Assembly: GCF_044755465.1 (NCBI RefSeq)
Contig: NZ_JBIVRB010000003.1
Location: 310,001 to 374,000 of the forward strand
Source of the DNA: Peterkaempfera sp044755465
GTDB lineage: Bacteria > Actinomycetota > Actinomycetes > Streptomycetales > Streptomycetaceae
Length of the DNA stretch: 64,000 nt
Reading direction: 5' to 3'
In this document: piece by piece, positions 15,798 to 28,486 of the stretch
How the letters are laid out: each line of letters begins with the position of its first letter
Numbering within the stretch: position 1 is the first letter of the stretch
Program-made: the position numbers and the translations under genes
Notes under the pieces: generated by a model
What the model was told of the DNA's origin: nothing
Databases searched by the model: none
Seen by the model: only the letters and a program-made list of their open reading frames with translations

Positions 15798-16622
15798 ATG
15801 ACCACGCAGAGCACCACGCCGAGCAGGCTCAGCGCCGCCCTCGCCACCGCCCGCTCCGAGGACCGGGCCGCCCTCATCGGCTATCTGCCGGCCGGCTTCC
15901 CCACCGTCGACGGCGGGATCAAGGCGATCCGGGCCCTGGTCGAGGGCGGCTGCGACGCCGTCGAGGTCGGCCTGCCGCACTCCGACCCGGTGCTGGACGG
16001 CCCCACCATCCAGACCGCCGACGACATCGCGCTGCGCGGCGGAGTGAAGATCAGCGACGTGCTGCGCACCGTCCGCGAGGTCGCCTCGGCGGTCGACGCG
16101 CCGGTGCTGGTGATGACCTACTGGAACCCGGTCGACCGGTACGGCGTCGAGCGGTTCGCCGCCGACCTGGCCGCCGCCGGGGGAGCGGGCTGCATCCTCC
16201 CCGACCTGCCGGTGGAGGAGTCCGAGGAGTGGCGGGCGGCCGCCGCGAAGCACGGTCTGGACACCGTCTTCGTGGTCGCCCCCAGCAGCCGCGACGAGCG
16301 CCTGGCGCAGATCACCTCGGTCGGCAGCGGCTTTGTGTACGCCGCCGCCGTGATGGGCGTCACCGGCACCCGCAACCAGGTCGGCCACCTGGCGGAGGAC
16401 CTGGTCAAGCGGACCCGGGGCACCACCGAGCTGCCGATCTGCGTCGGCCTGGGCGTCTCCACCGCCGGGCAGGCGGCCGAGGTCGCGGCCTTCGCCGACG
16501 GCGTCATCGTCGGCTCGGCCTTCGTCCAGCGGCTGCTGGACGCCGCCGGGGACGAGGAGGCCGGCCTGGCCGCCCTGCGCGCCCTGGCCGGCGAGCTGGC
16601 CACCGGGGTCCGCCGCCGCTGA
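15798..16622 (+). CDS. trpA: Tryptophan synthase alpha subunit
   Basis: 274 residues, (beta/alpha)8 barrel that cleaves indoleglycerol phosphate and passes indole to TrpB. Catalytic E56 in 'AVEVGLPHSDPVLDGP' and D67 in the same stretch correspond to E. coli E49 and D60. 'LVMTYWNPVDRYGVERF', 'ILPDLPVEESEEW', 'VMGVTGTRNQ' and 'CVGLGVSTAGQA' (phosphate site) are present. Starts 2 nt after trpB; last gene of the trp cluster, followed by a hairpin. Confidence 0.97.
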   Translation: MTTQSTTPSRLSAALATARSEDRAALIGYLPAGFPTVDGGIKAIRALVEGGCDAVEVGLPHSDPVLDGPTIQTADDIALRGGVKISDVLRTVREVASAVDAPVLVMTYWNPVDRYGVERFAADLAAAGGAGCILPDLPVEESEEWRAAAAKHGLDTVFVVAPSSRDERLAQITSVGSGFVYAAAVMGVTGTRNQVGHLAEDLVKRTRGTTELPICVGLGVSTAGQAAEVAAFADGVIVGSAFVQRLLDAAGDEEAGLAALRALAGELATGVRRR

Positions 16623-16643
16623 GCCCGCGCCACCGCCACGCGT

Positions 16644-16675
16644 ACGGCCCGCTGCCCAGGAGGGCGGCGGGCCGT
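16644..16675 (+). terminator. Terminator after trpA
   Basis: 9-bp inverted repeat ACGGCCCGC (16644-16652) / GCGGGCCGT (16667-16675), loop 14 nt, 21 bp after the trpA stop. Confidence 0.6.
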
Positions 16676-16832
16676 CTCGCGTTCCCCGGGTCCCCCGTAC
16701 GGGTGGTGCGGGCGGCCCCGGCGCAACCGCGCGGGCCCGCGCCTCGTTGACGTACCGCAGGTTCGGCGGTGCCCGCCCTTCCCCGGGCGCCGCCGTCACC
16801 GGTTGGGACCAGAGTCGGCGAGAGGATCGCAC

Positions 16833-17732
16833 GTGCCCCGCTATCAGCACGCCAGAGTCCTGCGGACCGCCGTCGCGGTGGCCGCCCTCGTCGCCGCCGT
16901 CGGCGGCGAGGCGGTGGTCGGCCGGGCGCTGGCGCACCGCGGCGCGGAGCAGACCGGCCGGCCGGCCCTGGCCCGCGCGGCGCTGGTCCGGGACGGCGAG
17001 TCCCTGGAGCGCGCCGGTCGCGGCGGAGCCGGCGGCCTGGTCCGCGCGGTGCTGGTCGGCCGGCCGATCAGCGGCTCGGCCGCCCCCGCGCTGCCCGGGG
17101 CGCGCCCGGAACTGCCCAAGATCCCCGGCGCCGCCCTGCTGCGCACCCTCCCCGCCCGGCTGGACCGGGACGGCGTGGCGATCGACGTCGGCCGCACCCG
17201 GGCCCCGGTCACCGTGACGCTGTACGAGGACTACCGCTGCCCGGACTGCCGCCGCTTCGAGGCGGCCCAGGGCGAGACCCTCGCCCGGCTGGCGGCGGAC
17301 GGCACCGTGCGGCTCCGCTATGTGATCGAGTGCTCGTTGGACGAGCGGCTGCCCGGCGACGGCGCCCACCGGGCCGCCAACGCCGCCCGCGCCGCCCTGG
17401 CGGTCGGCGGCTTCCCGCTCTACAACGCGCTGCTCTACCGCAACCAGCCGCCCGAGCGGCAGGACGGCTTCACCGTCGACCGGCTGCTGCGGATCGCCTC
17501 CGACGTGCCCGGTCTGCGCGGCAGGACGTTCGACGAGGCCGTGCGCTCCGAGCAGTACGCGGACTGGGTGGACGACGCCCAGGACGCGTACGACCGCTAC
17601 GCCGACGGGTTCAAGGCCGGCACCCCCGGCCTGGTGGTGAACGGCAAAGCGGTCGACCTGGTGGCCCACCCGGAGCTGGCCGAAAAGCCGGCCGCGCTGC
17701 GCACCTTCCTGCTGAAGGCGGCCCGCGGCTGA
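16833..17732 (+). CDS. Exported DsbA-like thioredoxin-fold protein (CPDC)
   Basis: 299 residues from GTG 16833, with GAGAGGA 6 nt upstream. An N-terminal membrane segment (about 11-30, 'RTAVAVAALVAAVGG') acts as signal anchor, then a polar linker, then a thioredoxin_4/DsbA-like domain: 'TVTLYEDYRCPDCRRFEA' carries the redox pair C136/C139, and 'KAGTPGLVVNGKAVDL' near the end supplies the cis-proline loop. Likely oxidises or isomerises disulfides outside the membrane. Shares design with the 18613 protein and flanks a MauE-type protein with it. Partner substrates unknown. Confidence 0.85.
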   Translation: MPRYQHARVLRTAVAVAALVAAVGGEAVVGRALAHRGAEQTGRPALARAALVRDGESLERAGRGGAGGLVRAVLVGRPISGSAAPALPGARPELPKIPGAALLRTLPARLDRDGVAIDVGRTRAPVTVTLYEDYRCPDCRRFEAAQGETLARLAADGTVRLRYVIECSLDERLPGDGAHRAANAARAALAVGGFPLYNALLYRNQPPERQDGFTVDRLLRIASDVPGLRGRTFDEAVRSEQYADWVDDAQDAYDRYADGFKAGTPGLVVNGKAVDLVAHPELAEKPAALRTFLLKAARG

Positions 17733-17760
17733 CCCGGCGCGCCGGGGGGAGAAACCGGCC

Positions 17761-17797
17761 CCTGGGAACCCCGCCCCGCCCGTGCGGGGTTCCCAGG
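17761..17797 (+). terminator. Terminator between the CPDC protein and the MauE-type gene
   Basis: Perfect 14-bp inverted repeat CCTGGGAACCCCGC (17761-17774) / GCGGGGTTCCCAGG (17784-17797), loop 9 nt, 28 bp after the stop. It separates the two genes transcriptionally. Confidence 0.7.
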
Positions 17798-17868
17798 ACA
17801 TGCATCTTCGCGCAGCCGACCACACCGTGTCCCGTACCCGGGCGCGGCTCTCCGAGGGGGAACCACCG

Positions 17869-18408
17869 ATGACCACATCGCAGGACGCCATGACCGCCCG
17901 TTCCGCAGACCGCCCCGCCGAGGACCGCCCCGGCCTGCGGCGACTGCTGGACGGGCCGGCGGCGGCCTGGGCCGGCCTCGCCGTCCGACTCGGCCTGGCC
18001 GCCGTCTGGGCCTGGGCCGGGCTGGCCAAGATCTCCGATCCGGCGGAGGCCGCGCAGGCGGTCCGCGCCTACCGGCTGCTGCCGGAGTCGCTGGTCAAGC
18101 CGGTCGGCTACGGCCTGCCGTTCCTGGAGCTGGCGCTCGGCCTGCTGCTGCTGGTCGGGCTGGGCACCCGGATCGCGGCCTTCCTCTCCGGCGTGCTGCT
18201 GCTGGTCTTCATCGCGGGCATCTCCTCGGTCTGGGCGCGCGGTCTGACGATCGACTGCGGCTGCTTCGGCGGTGGCGGGCAGGTCGCCGCCTCGCAGACC
18301 AAGTACCTCCAGGAGATCCTGCGCGACTCCGGGTTCCTGCTGCTGGCCGCCTGGCTGGTGTGGAAGCCGCGCAGCCGGGTCTCGGCCGACGGCTGGCTGG
18401 CCGCCTGA
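17869..18408 (+). CDS. MauE/DoxX family redox-associated membrane protein
   Basis: 179 residues from ATG 17869, preceded by GAGGGGG. Polar N-tail (1-35), then four hydrophobic spans at about 37-55, 78-100, 104-122 and 148-165. Between the third and fourth spans lies 'LTIDCGCFGGGG', the cysteine pair typical of MauE/MethylaminUt_MauE proteins. The 'LAKISDPAEAAQAVRAYRLLP' loop also fits. These proteins support disulfide or quinone-linked redox in the envelope, and the gene lies between two thioredoxin-fold genes, so a role in recycling them is plausible. Confidence 0.85.
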   Translation: MTTSQDAMTARSADRPAEDRPGLRRLLDGPAAAWAGLAVRLGLAAVWAWAGLAKISDPAEAAQAVRAYRLLPESLVKPVGYGLPFLELALGLLLLVGLGTRIAAFLSGVLLLVFIAGISSVWARGLTIDCGCFGGGGQVAASQTKYLQEILRDSGFLLLAAWLVWKPRSRVSADGWLAA

Positions 18409-18420
18409 GCCACCGCCGCC

Positions 18421-18465
18421 CAGCCCGGAGCCCCCAGTCCGGAGCCCCCAGCCCGGAGTCCCAGC
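18421..18465 (+). repeat. Three tandem 14-15-bp units in the 18409-18612 gap
   Basis: AGCCCGGAGCCCCC, AGTCCGGAGCCCCC and AGCCCGGAGTCCC follow one another, then a looser CCAGCCCGCCGCC pair. The rest of the 204-bp gap shows no gene and no strong hairpin. Confidence 0.7.
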
Positions 18466-18612
18466 CCGCCGCCACCAGCCCGCCGCCGCCAGGCCCAGCG
18501 CCCGCAGACACCCGGAGTCCCGATCCCGATGGCAGTACCGATAGCACCACCCTGACGTCCGCCGCACCGGCCGCCGCGCCGGTCCCGTTCCTCCCTGTGA
18601 GCAAGGCAGCAC

Positions 18613-19560
18613 ATGCAGATGAGTGAGAAGAACCGAGAGAGCAAGCGCACCGCCCGCGAGCGGATGATCGCCGAGCGGCAGGCCCAGGAGGCACGGGCCA
18701 GGCGGAACAAGAAGCTGGCGGTGCTCGGCTCGGTGATCGCCGTGATCGCCGTCGCGGTGGGGGTCGGGGTGGCGGTGCAGAGCAGGCGCAGCGCGCCGGC
18801 GACCCCCGCCGCCGCCCCCACCGGGGCGATCGGCCCCGACAAGCTGATCATCCCGGACGGAGCCGCCGACGCCCCCTCCACCCTCACGGTGTACGAGGAC
18901 CCGCGTTGCCCGGCCTGCCAGCTGTTCGAGAAGACGTTCCGCCCGACCATCGACAAGCTGCTGGACCAGGGCAAGATCTACGGCAACTACCACATCGTGT
19001 CCTTCATCGACCGGCACGACAACGGCACCGGCTCCAAGAACGGTGCCAATGCGCTGGCCTGCGCCCAGGACGCGGGCAAGTTCCGGGCGTACCACAACGT
19101 CCTCTACGCCAACCAGCCGCCGGAGACCGAGGACCCGTGGAGCGATCGGAGCAAGCTGATCACCCTGGCGGGGAAGGTGCCGGGGCTGGTCACTCCGACG
19201 TTCGAGAAGTGCGTCAACAGCGACAAGTACGGCGGCTGGGTGTCCGCGGTGGAGCAGGACTTCGACAAGTCGGGCCACACCTCGACGCCGACCGTACTGC
19301 TCAACGGGGTTTCGATCTTCCCGAAGAAGGGTGACCAGGAGATCAGCCCGGCCAATCTGGTCGCCTGGGTGGACGCGGCGAACAAGGGCAAGCGGCTGGG
19401 CGGCACCGCCGCCGCGAGCCCGTCGGTGGCCGCCACATCCTCCGCCGGGGCCGCGCACCCCGTACCGTCGGAGTCCGAGGCCCGTCCGGCCGCCGCAAAG
19501 CCGGGCGGAGCCGCCTTGCCGTCCCCGACGCACTCGCCGGGGACGGTCCTCCCGCACTGA
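18613..19560 (+). CDS. Membrane-anchored DsbA-like thioredoxin-fold protein (CPAC)
   Basis: 315 residues. ATG 18613 is 7 nt after AAGG; ATG 18619 (MSEKNRESK) is an equally familiar family start. A highly charged cytoplasmic helix 'ERMIAERQAQEARARRNKK' (about 16-34) precedes one membrane span (35-55). The thioredoxin domain has 'TVYEDPRCPACQLFEKTF' with C99/C102 and the cis-Pro loop 'STPTVLLNGVSIF'. Other cysteines sit in 'ALACAQDAG' and 'FEKCVNSD'. The last about 60 residues are an Ala/Pro/Ser tail. Related to mycobacterial membrane-anchored DsbA-like proteins. Expected to form disulfides outside the membrane. Confidence 0.87.
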   Translation: MQMSEKNRESKRTARERMIAERQAQEARARRNKKLAVLGSVIAVIAVAVGVGVAVQSRRSAPATPAAAPTGAIGPDKLIIPDGAADAPSTLTVYEDPRCPACQLFEKTFRPTIDKLLDQGKIYGNYHIVSFIDRHDNGTGSKNGANALACAQDAGKFRAYHNVLYANQPPETEDPWSDRSKLITLAGKVPGLVTPTFEKCVNSDKYGGWVSAVEQDFDKSGHTSTPTVLLNGVSIFPKKGDQEISPANLVAWVDAANKGKRLGGTAAASPSVAATSSAGAAHPVPSESEARPAAAKPGGAALPSPTHSPGTVLPH

Positions 19561-19661
19561 ACCGGGACGTTTCCGCCGCCGTGCCCCGCACGGGCGCGGC
19601 GGCGATCGTTCCCCAACCGGTACGGACGCGCCGCGCGCGGCACGGTAGCGTCTTCCTTGCC

Positions 19662-20768
19662 ATGGACCTTGCATTCATCCCGAGCCCGTCGCGGGGCGTG
19701 ATCCACATCGGACCGCTCCCGCTGCGCGCGTACGCGTTCTGCATCATCATCGGCGTGGTCGTCGCCGTCTGGCTCGGCAGCAGGCGCTGGGTCGCCCGCG
19801 GCGGGGCCGCCCACACGGTGGGTGACGTGGCGGTCTGGGCGGTGCCCTTCGGCCTGGTCGGCGGCCGGCTCTACCACGTGATCACCGACCACCAGCTCTA
19901 CTTCGGCGCGGGCCGGCACCCGCTGGACGCGCTGAAGATCTGGAACGGCGGGCTGGGCATCTGGGGCGCCATCGCGCTGGGCGCCGTCGGCGCCTGGGTG
20001 GGCTGCCGCCGGGCGGGTGTGCCGCTGCCCGCCTGGGCGGACGCGCTGGCGCCGGGCATCGCGCTGGCGCAGGCGTGCGGGCGCTGGGGCAACTGGTTCA
20101 ACCAGGAGCTGTTCGGCAGGCCGACCACGCTGCCCTGGGGTCTGAAGATCGACTACGACCACCGGCCGGACGCGACCAAGGAGCTGGCCACCTACCACCC
20201 GACGTTCCTGTACGAATCGCTCTGGTGCATCGGGGTCGCGGTGCTGGTGCTCTGGGCCGACCGCCGGTTCCGGCTGGGCCACGGCCGGGCCTTCGCGCTC
20301 TATGTCGCGGCCTACACCGTGGGCCGGTTCTGGACCGAGTACCTGCGAATCGACGAGGCCCACCGCATCGGGGGCCTGCGGCTCAACGACTGGACCGCGA
20401 TCGTCGTCTTCCTCGCCGCCGTGGTCTACTTCGTGGTCTCCGCCAAGCGGTTCCCCGGCCGGGAGACCGACGTCGACCCGGCCGCCCGCCCGGCGGCCCC
20501 GGAGGGCGGGGCGGACGCGACCGACCCGGCGGACTCCGGGCCCACAGACTCCGGGCCCACAGACTCCGGGCCCACAGACTCCGGGCCCGCAGCCGGCAAG
20601 CTCACGGACGGCGAGCCCGCAGCCGGCCAGCCCGGTGCCGGCCAGCCCGGTGCCGAGGAGCCGTTGGACGACCCCGCGAAGTCCGGCGCCGCGCTGGCCG
20701 AGGCCGTCGGCGACGGTGGGCCGCAGCCCGAGGAGACCCCGGTCCGCGAGGCCGGAAAGCGCAGCTGA
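19662..20768 (+). CDS. lgt: Prolipoprotein diacylglyceryl transferase
   Basis: 368 residues. Transfers diacylglycerol from phosphatidylglycerol to the lipobox cysteine of prolipoproteins. Multi-span membrane protein. N-terminal 'MDLAFIPSPSRGVIHIGPLPLRAY', 'GLVGGRLYHVITDH', 'GLGIWGAIALGAVGAW', the Lgt signature 'ALAQACGRWGNWFNQELFG' and 'HPTFLYESLW' are visible. The last about 80 residues are not part of the enzyme: an Asp/Ser/Gly/Pro/Thr tail built from tandem repeats. ATG 19662 lacks a ribosome-binding site; TAGCGT (19646-19651) ends 10 nt upstream. Substrates such as LivK (39410-40642) carry lipoboxes. Confidence 0.95.
   Translation: MDLAFIPSPSRGVIHIGPLPLRAYAFCIIIGVVVAVWLGSRRWVARGGAAHTVGDVAVWAVPFGLVGGRLYHVITDHQLYFGAGRHPLDALKIWNGGLGIWGAIALGAVGAWVGCRRAGVPLPAWADALAPGIALAQACGRWGNWFNQELFGRPTTLPWGLKIDYDHRPDATKELATYHPTFLYESLWCIGVAVLVLWADRRFRLGHGRAFALYVAAYTVGRFWTEYLRIDEAHRIGGLRLNDWTAIVVFLAAVVYFVVSAKRFPGRETDVDPAARPAAPEGGADATDPADSGPTDSGPTDSGPTDSGPAAGKLTDGEPAAGQPGAGQPGAEEPLDDPAKSGAALAEAVGDGGPQPEETPVREAGKRS
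20532..20591 (+). repeat. Four tandem 15-bp units in the lgt tail
   Basis: GACTCCGGGCCCACA is present four times (20532, 20547, 20562, 20577; the last copy ends CCGCA), coding repeated DSGPT. A second pair encoding AGQPG follows at about 20627-20656. The 15-bp length keeps the frame, so copy number can drift without loss of Lgt. Confidence 0.9.
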
Positions 20769-20785
20769 ACCCCCTTCCGCCGCCA

Positions 20786-20823
20786 CGACGGCCGCCCCCG
20801 CCACCCGGCGCGGGCGGCCGTCG
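20786..20823 (+). terminator. Terminator after lgt
   Basis: 12-bp perfect inverted repeat CGACGGCCGCCC (20786-20797) / GGGCGGCCGTCG (20812-20823), 18 bp after the lgt stop. Confidence 0.75.
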
Positions 20824-20863
20824 CGCGTGGTGCGGACCGCTCTCACCAGCGGGTTCGGTCAGG

Positions 20864-20880
20864 CTTTCCTTGCTGGAAAG
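20864..20880 (+). promoter_or_regulatory. Short inverted repeat upstream of the VIT-type gene
   Basis: CTTTCC-ttgct-GGAAAG lies about 75 bp before the start codon and just upstream of a TACGTT -10-like hexamer (20897-20902). It could be a repressor site. It does not match the IdeR/DmdR iron box as I know it. Confidence 0.3.
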
Positions 20881-20954
20881 AAATCCCGGACGCCGCTACG
20901 TTCGACTTCTGTGGGCCCCATCGGGGGGGACCTGCTTTACAGGAGGCATGCGGC

Positions 20955-21707
20955 GTGGCAGCGACCATCACGGCATCGGACGCCCCCGTACCGGCCGCCG
21001 GGCCGATCTCGGCCGAGGCGCATCTGCACAGCCACCGCGATGTGAACGGCGGCTGGCTGCGGCCCGCCGTGTTCGGTGCGATGGACGGCCTGGTCTCCAA
21101 TGTGGCGCTGATGACCGGCGTGGTGGGCGGGGACGCCGGGCGGACCACGGTGATCCTGGCCGGGCTGGCGGGCCTGGCGGCCGGCGCGTTCTCGATGGCG
21201 GCCGGTGAGTACACCTCGGTGGCCTCCCAGCGGGAGCTGGTCGAGGCGGAGCTGGAGGTGGAGCGCCGGGAGCTGCGCCACAACCCGCAGGACGAGCTGG
21301 CGGAGCTGGCCCAGCTGTATGTGGCGCGCGGGGTGGAGCCGGAGCTGGCCGCCGAGGTGGCCCGGCAGCTGTCGGTCGACCCGGAGCAGGCACTGGAGAT
21401 ACACGCCCGCGAGGAGCTGGGCGTCGACCCGACGGACCTGCCGTCGCCGCTGCTGGCGGCGGTCTCCTCCTTCGGTGCCTTCGCGGTGGGCGCGCTGCTG
21501 CCGGTGCTGCCGTATCTGCTGGGTGCGGCCACGCTGCTGCCCGCGCTGCTGGTGGCGATGGTCGGGCTGTTCCTCTGCGGCGCGGTGGTCTCCCGGGTGA
21601 CCGCCCGCAGCTGGTGGTACAGCGGGCTGCGGCAGCTGCTGCTGGGCAGCGCGGCGGCGGGTCTCACCTTCCTGCTGGGTCGGCTGATCGGCAGCGGCAT
21701 CGGCTGA
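20955..21707 (+). CDS. VIT1/CCC1-type metal transporter
   Basis: 250 residues. GTG 20955 lies 8 nt after a perfect AGGAGG (20941-20946). 'RPAVFGAMDGLVSNVALMTGVVGG' at about 37-60 is the first-helix signature of vacuolar-iron-transporter-like proteins. 'GAFSMAAGEYTSVASQRELVEAELEVERREL' follows, with the Glu-rich metal-binding helix region. Then come the cytoplasmic segment 'ARGVEPELAAEVARQLSVDPEQAL' and three C-terminal membrane spans (about 165-185, 190-215, 225-245). Predicted to export or store Fe2+/Mn2+. Metal specificity is not evident. Confidence 0.9.
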   Translation: MAATITASDAPVPAAGPISAEAHLHSHRDVNGGWLRPAVFGAMDGLVSNVALMTGVVGGDAGRTTVILAGLAGLAAGAFSMAAGEYTSVASQRELVEAELEVERRELRHNPQDELAELAQLYVARGVEPELAAEVARQLSVDPEQALEIHAREELGVDPTDLPSPLLAAVSSFGAFAVGALLPVLPYLLGAATLLPALLVAMVGLFLCGAVVSRVTARSWWYSGLRQLLLGSAAAGLTFLLGRLIGSGIG

Positions 21708-22150
21708 CCGGGTGTCGTACGGTGTGTCGTATGGCCAGCGGTACCACTGCATAGATATACATACCAAGGTTTGACCTTCCGGGCTGCCGCCGGTGGCCCG
21801 GTGTCGTTTACCATCGGCTGGGGGTAGGTGGCCACCCAGAGGGCCGGCGGAGCGCAATGCGGCGCGACCTGCTTCTCGTGCAATGTTTCGTCGTGCAATG
21901 TTTCGGCCCGGTTTCGGCGGGCGGTGCGCTGGGCAGACTTTTCTGGACGCATAGGTGAACTGCCACCTGTCCCCCGGAAGCGCTTACCTGCTGGTAACCA
22001 GCTCTGACCTGGGACTGCGTCCGCATTGTGGACGCCAGAATCCACTTCCCGGGACGCCCGGCATCATGTAACCTGCACGCACTCCGCAGAGGGCCAACGT
22101 CGTCTCTCTAGCGCAATTGAATTTGCCAAAAGACGACGACGGGAGAGCCG
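21708..22150 (+). other. 443-bp gltB upstream region
   Basis: No convincing gene. It is visibly less GC-rich than its surroundings ('gcatagatatacataccaagg' near 21750-21770). It contains an exact 15-bp tandem duplication (21876-21905), a GCTGGT-A-ACCAGC palindrome (21990-22002) and a long leader before gltB with 'agcgcaattgaatttgcc'. Probably the gltBD promoter and regulatory region. Confidence 0.6.
21876..21905 (+). repeat. Exact 15-bp tandem duplication upstream of gltB
   Basis: TCGTGCAATGTTTCG occurs at 21876-21890 and immediately again at 21891-21905. A related 'gcgcaatgcgg' lies 25 bp upstream. Confidence 0.9.
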
Positions 22151-26735
<4,585 letters not shown>

Positions 26736-26743
<8 letters not shown>

Positions 26744-28265
26744 CCCGAAGGGCTTCCTCACCACCCCGAAGCAGAACGCCGAGCGCAGGCCGGTCGACGT
26801 GCGCCTCCGGGACTGGAACGAGGTGTACGTCGAGCGCAGCCTGCTCCCGATCATCAGCAAGCAGGCCGGCCGCTGCATGGACTGCGGCATCCCGTTCTGC
26901 CACAACGGCTGCCCACTGGGGAACCTCATCCCCGAGTGGAACGACCTGGCCTGGCGCGACGAGTGGACCGGAGCCAGCGAGCGGCTGCACGCCACCAACA
27001 ACTTCCCGGAGTTCACCGGGCGGCTCTGCCCGGCCCCGTGCGAGTCGGCGTGCGTCCTCGGCATCAACCAGGACCCGGTGACCATCAAGAACGTCGAGGT
27101 CACCATCATCGACAAGGCGTGGGAGAACGGCGACGTCACGCCGCAGATCCCGGAGCGCCTCTCCGGCAAGACGGTCGCCGTCGTCGGCTCCGGGCCGGCC
27201 GGCCTGGCCGCCGCCCAGCAGCTCACCCGGGCCGGCCACACCGTGGTCGTGTACGAGCGCGCCGACCGCATCGGCGGGCTGCTGCGCTACGGCATCCCCG
27301 AGTTCAAGATGGAGAAGCGGCACGTCAACCGGCGCGTGGAGCAGATGCGCGCCGAGGGCACCCGCTTCCGCACCGGCGTGCACGTCGGTGAGGACATCAC
27401 CGGGCAGCAGCTGCGCGAGCGGTTCGACGCGGTGGTGGTCGCGGCCGGCGCCACCACCGCCCGCGACCTGCCCGTCCCCGGCCGGGACCTGCGGGGCATC
27501 CACCAGGCGATGGAGTACCTGCCGCTCTCCAACAAGGTGCAGGAGGGCGACTTCGTGGAGTCGCCCATCTCCGCCGCGGGCAAGCACGTGGTGGTCATCG
27601 GCGGTGGCGACACCGGCGCCGACTGCGTCGGCACCGCCCACCGGCAGGGCGCGGCCTCCGTCACCCAGCTGGAGATCATGCCCCGGCCGAGCGACGAGCG
27701 CCCGGAGCACCAGCCCTGGCCGACCATGCCGATGACCTACAAGGTCACCTCGGCCCATGAAGAGACCACGTATCTGGCCCGAGTCAGAGGCCAGGGCGAG
27801 TCCGGACAGGGACCCTCCTCGCCGAAGGCGGGCGAGGAGGGACGCGTCTATGCGGTCAACACCACCCACTTCACCGGCGACGAGGACGGCCGGGTCCAGA
27901 AGCTGCACCTGGTGGAGGTCGAGTTCAAGGACGGCCGCTTCCAGCCGGTCGAGGGCACCGAGCGGACCATCCCGGCCCAGCTGGTCACCCTCGCCATGGG
28001 CTTCACCGGCACCGACGTCAAGAACGGCCTGGTGGAGCAGCTCGGCGTCGAGCTGGACGCCCGGGGCAACATCGCCCGGGACGGCCGCTTCGCGACCAAC
28101 TCCGAGGGCGTCTTCGTCTGCGGCGACGCCGGCCGGGGCCAGTCGCTGATCGTCTGGGCGATCGCCGAGGGCCGCTCCGCCGCCGCCGCGGTGGACGCCT
28201 ACCTGGCCGGGTCGACCGCGCTGCCGGCTCCGATCCGCCCGACCGACCGGCCGCTCACGGTCTGA
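26736..28265 (+). CDS. gltD: Glutamate synthase small subunit
   Basis: 509 residues. Supplies electrons from NADPH to GltB. N-terminal cysteines for two 4Fe-4S clusters: 'CMDCGIPFCHNGCPLGN' and 'CPAPCESACVLGI'. FAD-binding 'VAVVGSGPAGLAAAQQL', NADPH-binding 'VVVIGGGDTGADCVG', and 'CGDAGRGQSLIVWAIAEG' near the end. Oddity: about 20-25 extra residues (ARVRGQGESGQGPSSPKAGE region, roughly 348-372) lie between 'SAHEE' and 'GRVYAVNTTHF', where relatives I remember have only a few. The insertion's DNA carries a perfect hairpin (27813-27841). Frame and downstream motifs are intact. Confidence 0.97.
27813..27841. other. Hairpin inside the gltD insertion
   Basis: CCCTCCTCGCC (27813-27823) / GGCGAGGAGGG (27831-27841), 11 bp perfect, loop GAAGGCG. 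It lies within the extra codons of gltD. Such a stem inside a coding region is unusual and may mark the inserted element. Confidence 0.7.
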
Positions 28266-28324
28266 CAGCCGGTCATGTCCTGATGGGCAGTCAGTTCCCG
28301 ATGCCCTGACCGGACCCTGGACCA

Positions 28325-28360
28325 CCCCGGCGCGCCGCCGTTCGCGGCGCCGCGCCGGGG
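28325..28360. terminator. Bidirectional terminator between gltD and the nucleotidase gene
   Basis: CCCCGGCGCG + C + CGCCG, loop TTCG, CGGCG + C + CGCGCCGGGG: a 10-bp and a 5-bp stem separated by one C/C mismatch and capped by a UUCG-type tetraloop. Lies in the 221-bp convergent gap, which otherwise holds only a short duplication (CCGGTACGGT near 28431-28449). Confidence 0.85.
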
Positions 28361-28486
28361 CCCGCACGCCGTGGCGCCTGCCCCACCCCGACCGCACCGG
28401 AGCAGGCGCCGCGGCGCTGTGCTGCCTGCTCCGGTACGGTCCGGTACGGGCGGGGTCCGGGTGGGGTCCGGCCTATCGGACGGGGC

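Noticed and set aside
20864..20880. Iron-box (IdeR/DmdR) reading of the repeat before the VIT gene
   Set aside because: The sequence lacks the TTAGGTTAGGCT-type pattern; kept only as an unassigned inverted repeat.
22060..22085. GlnR-like box (GTAAC-n6-GCACT) upstream of gltB
   Set aside because: Only one half-site fits; the second half departs from the GAAAC consensus.
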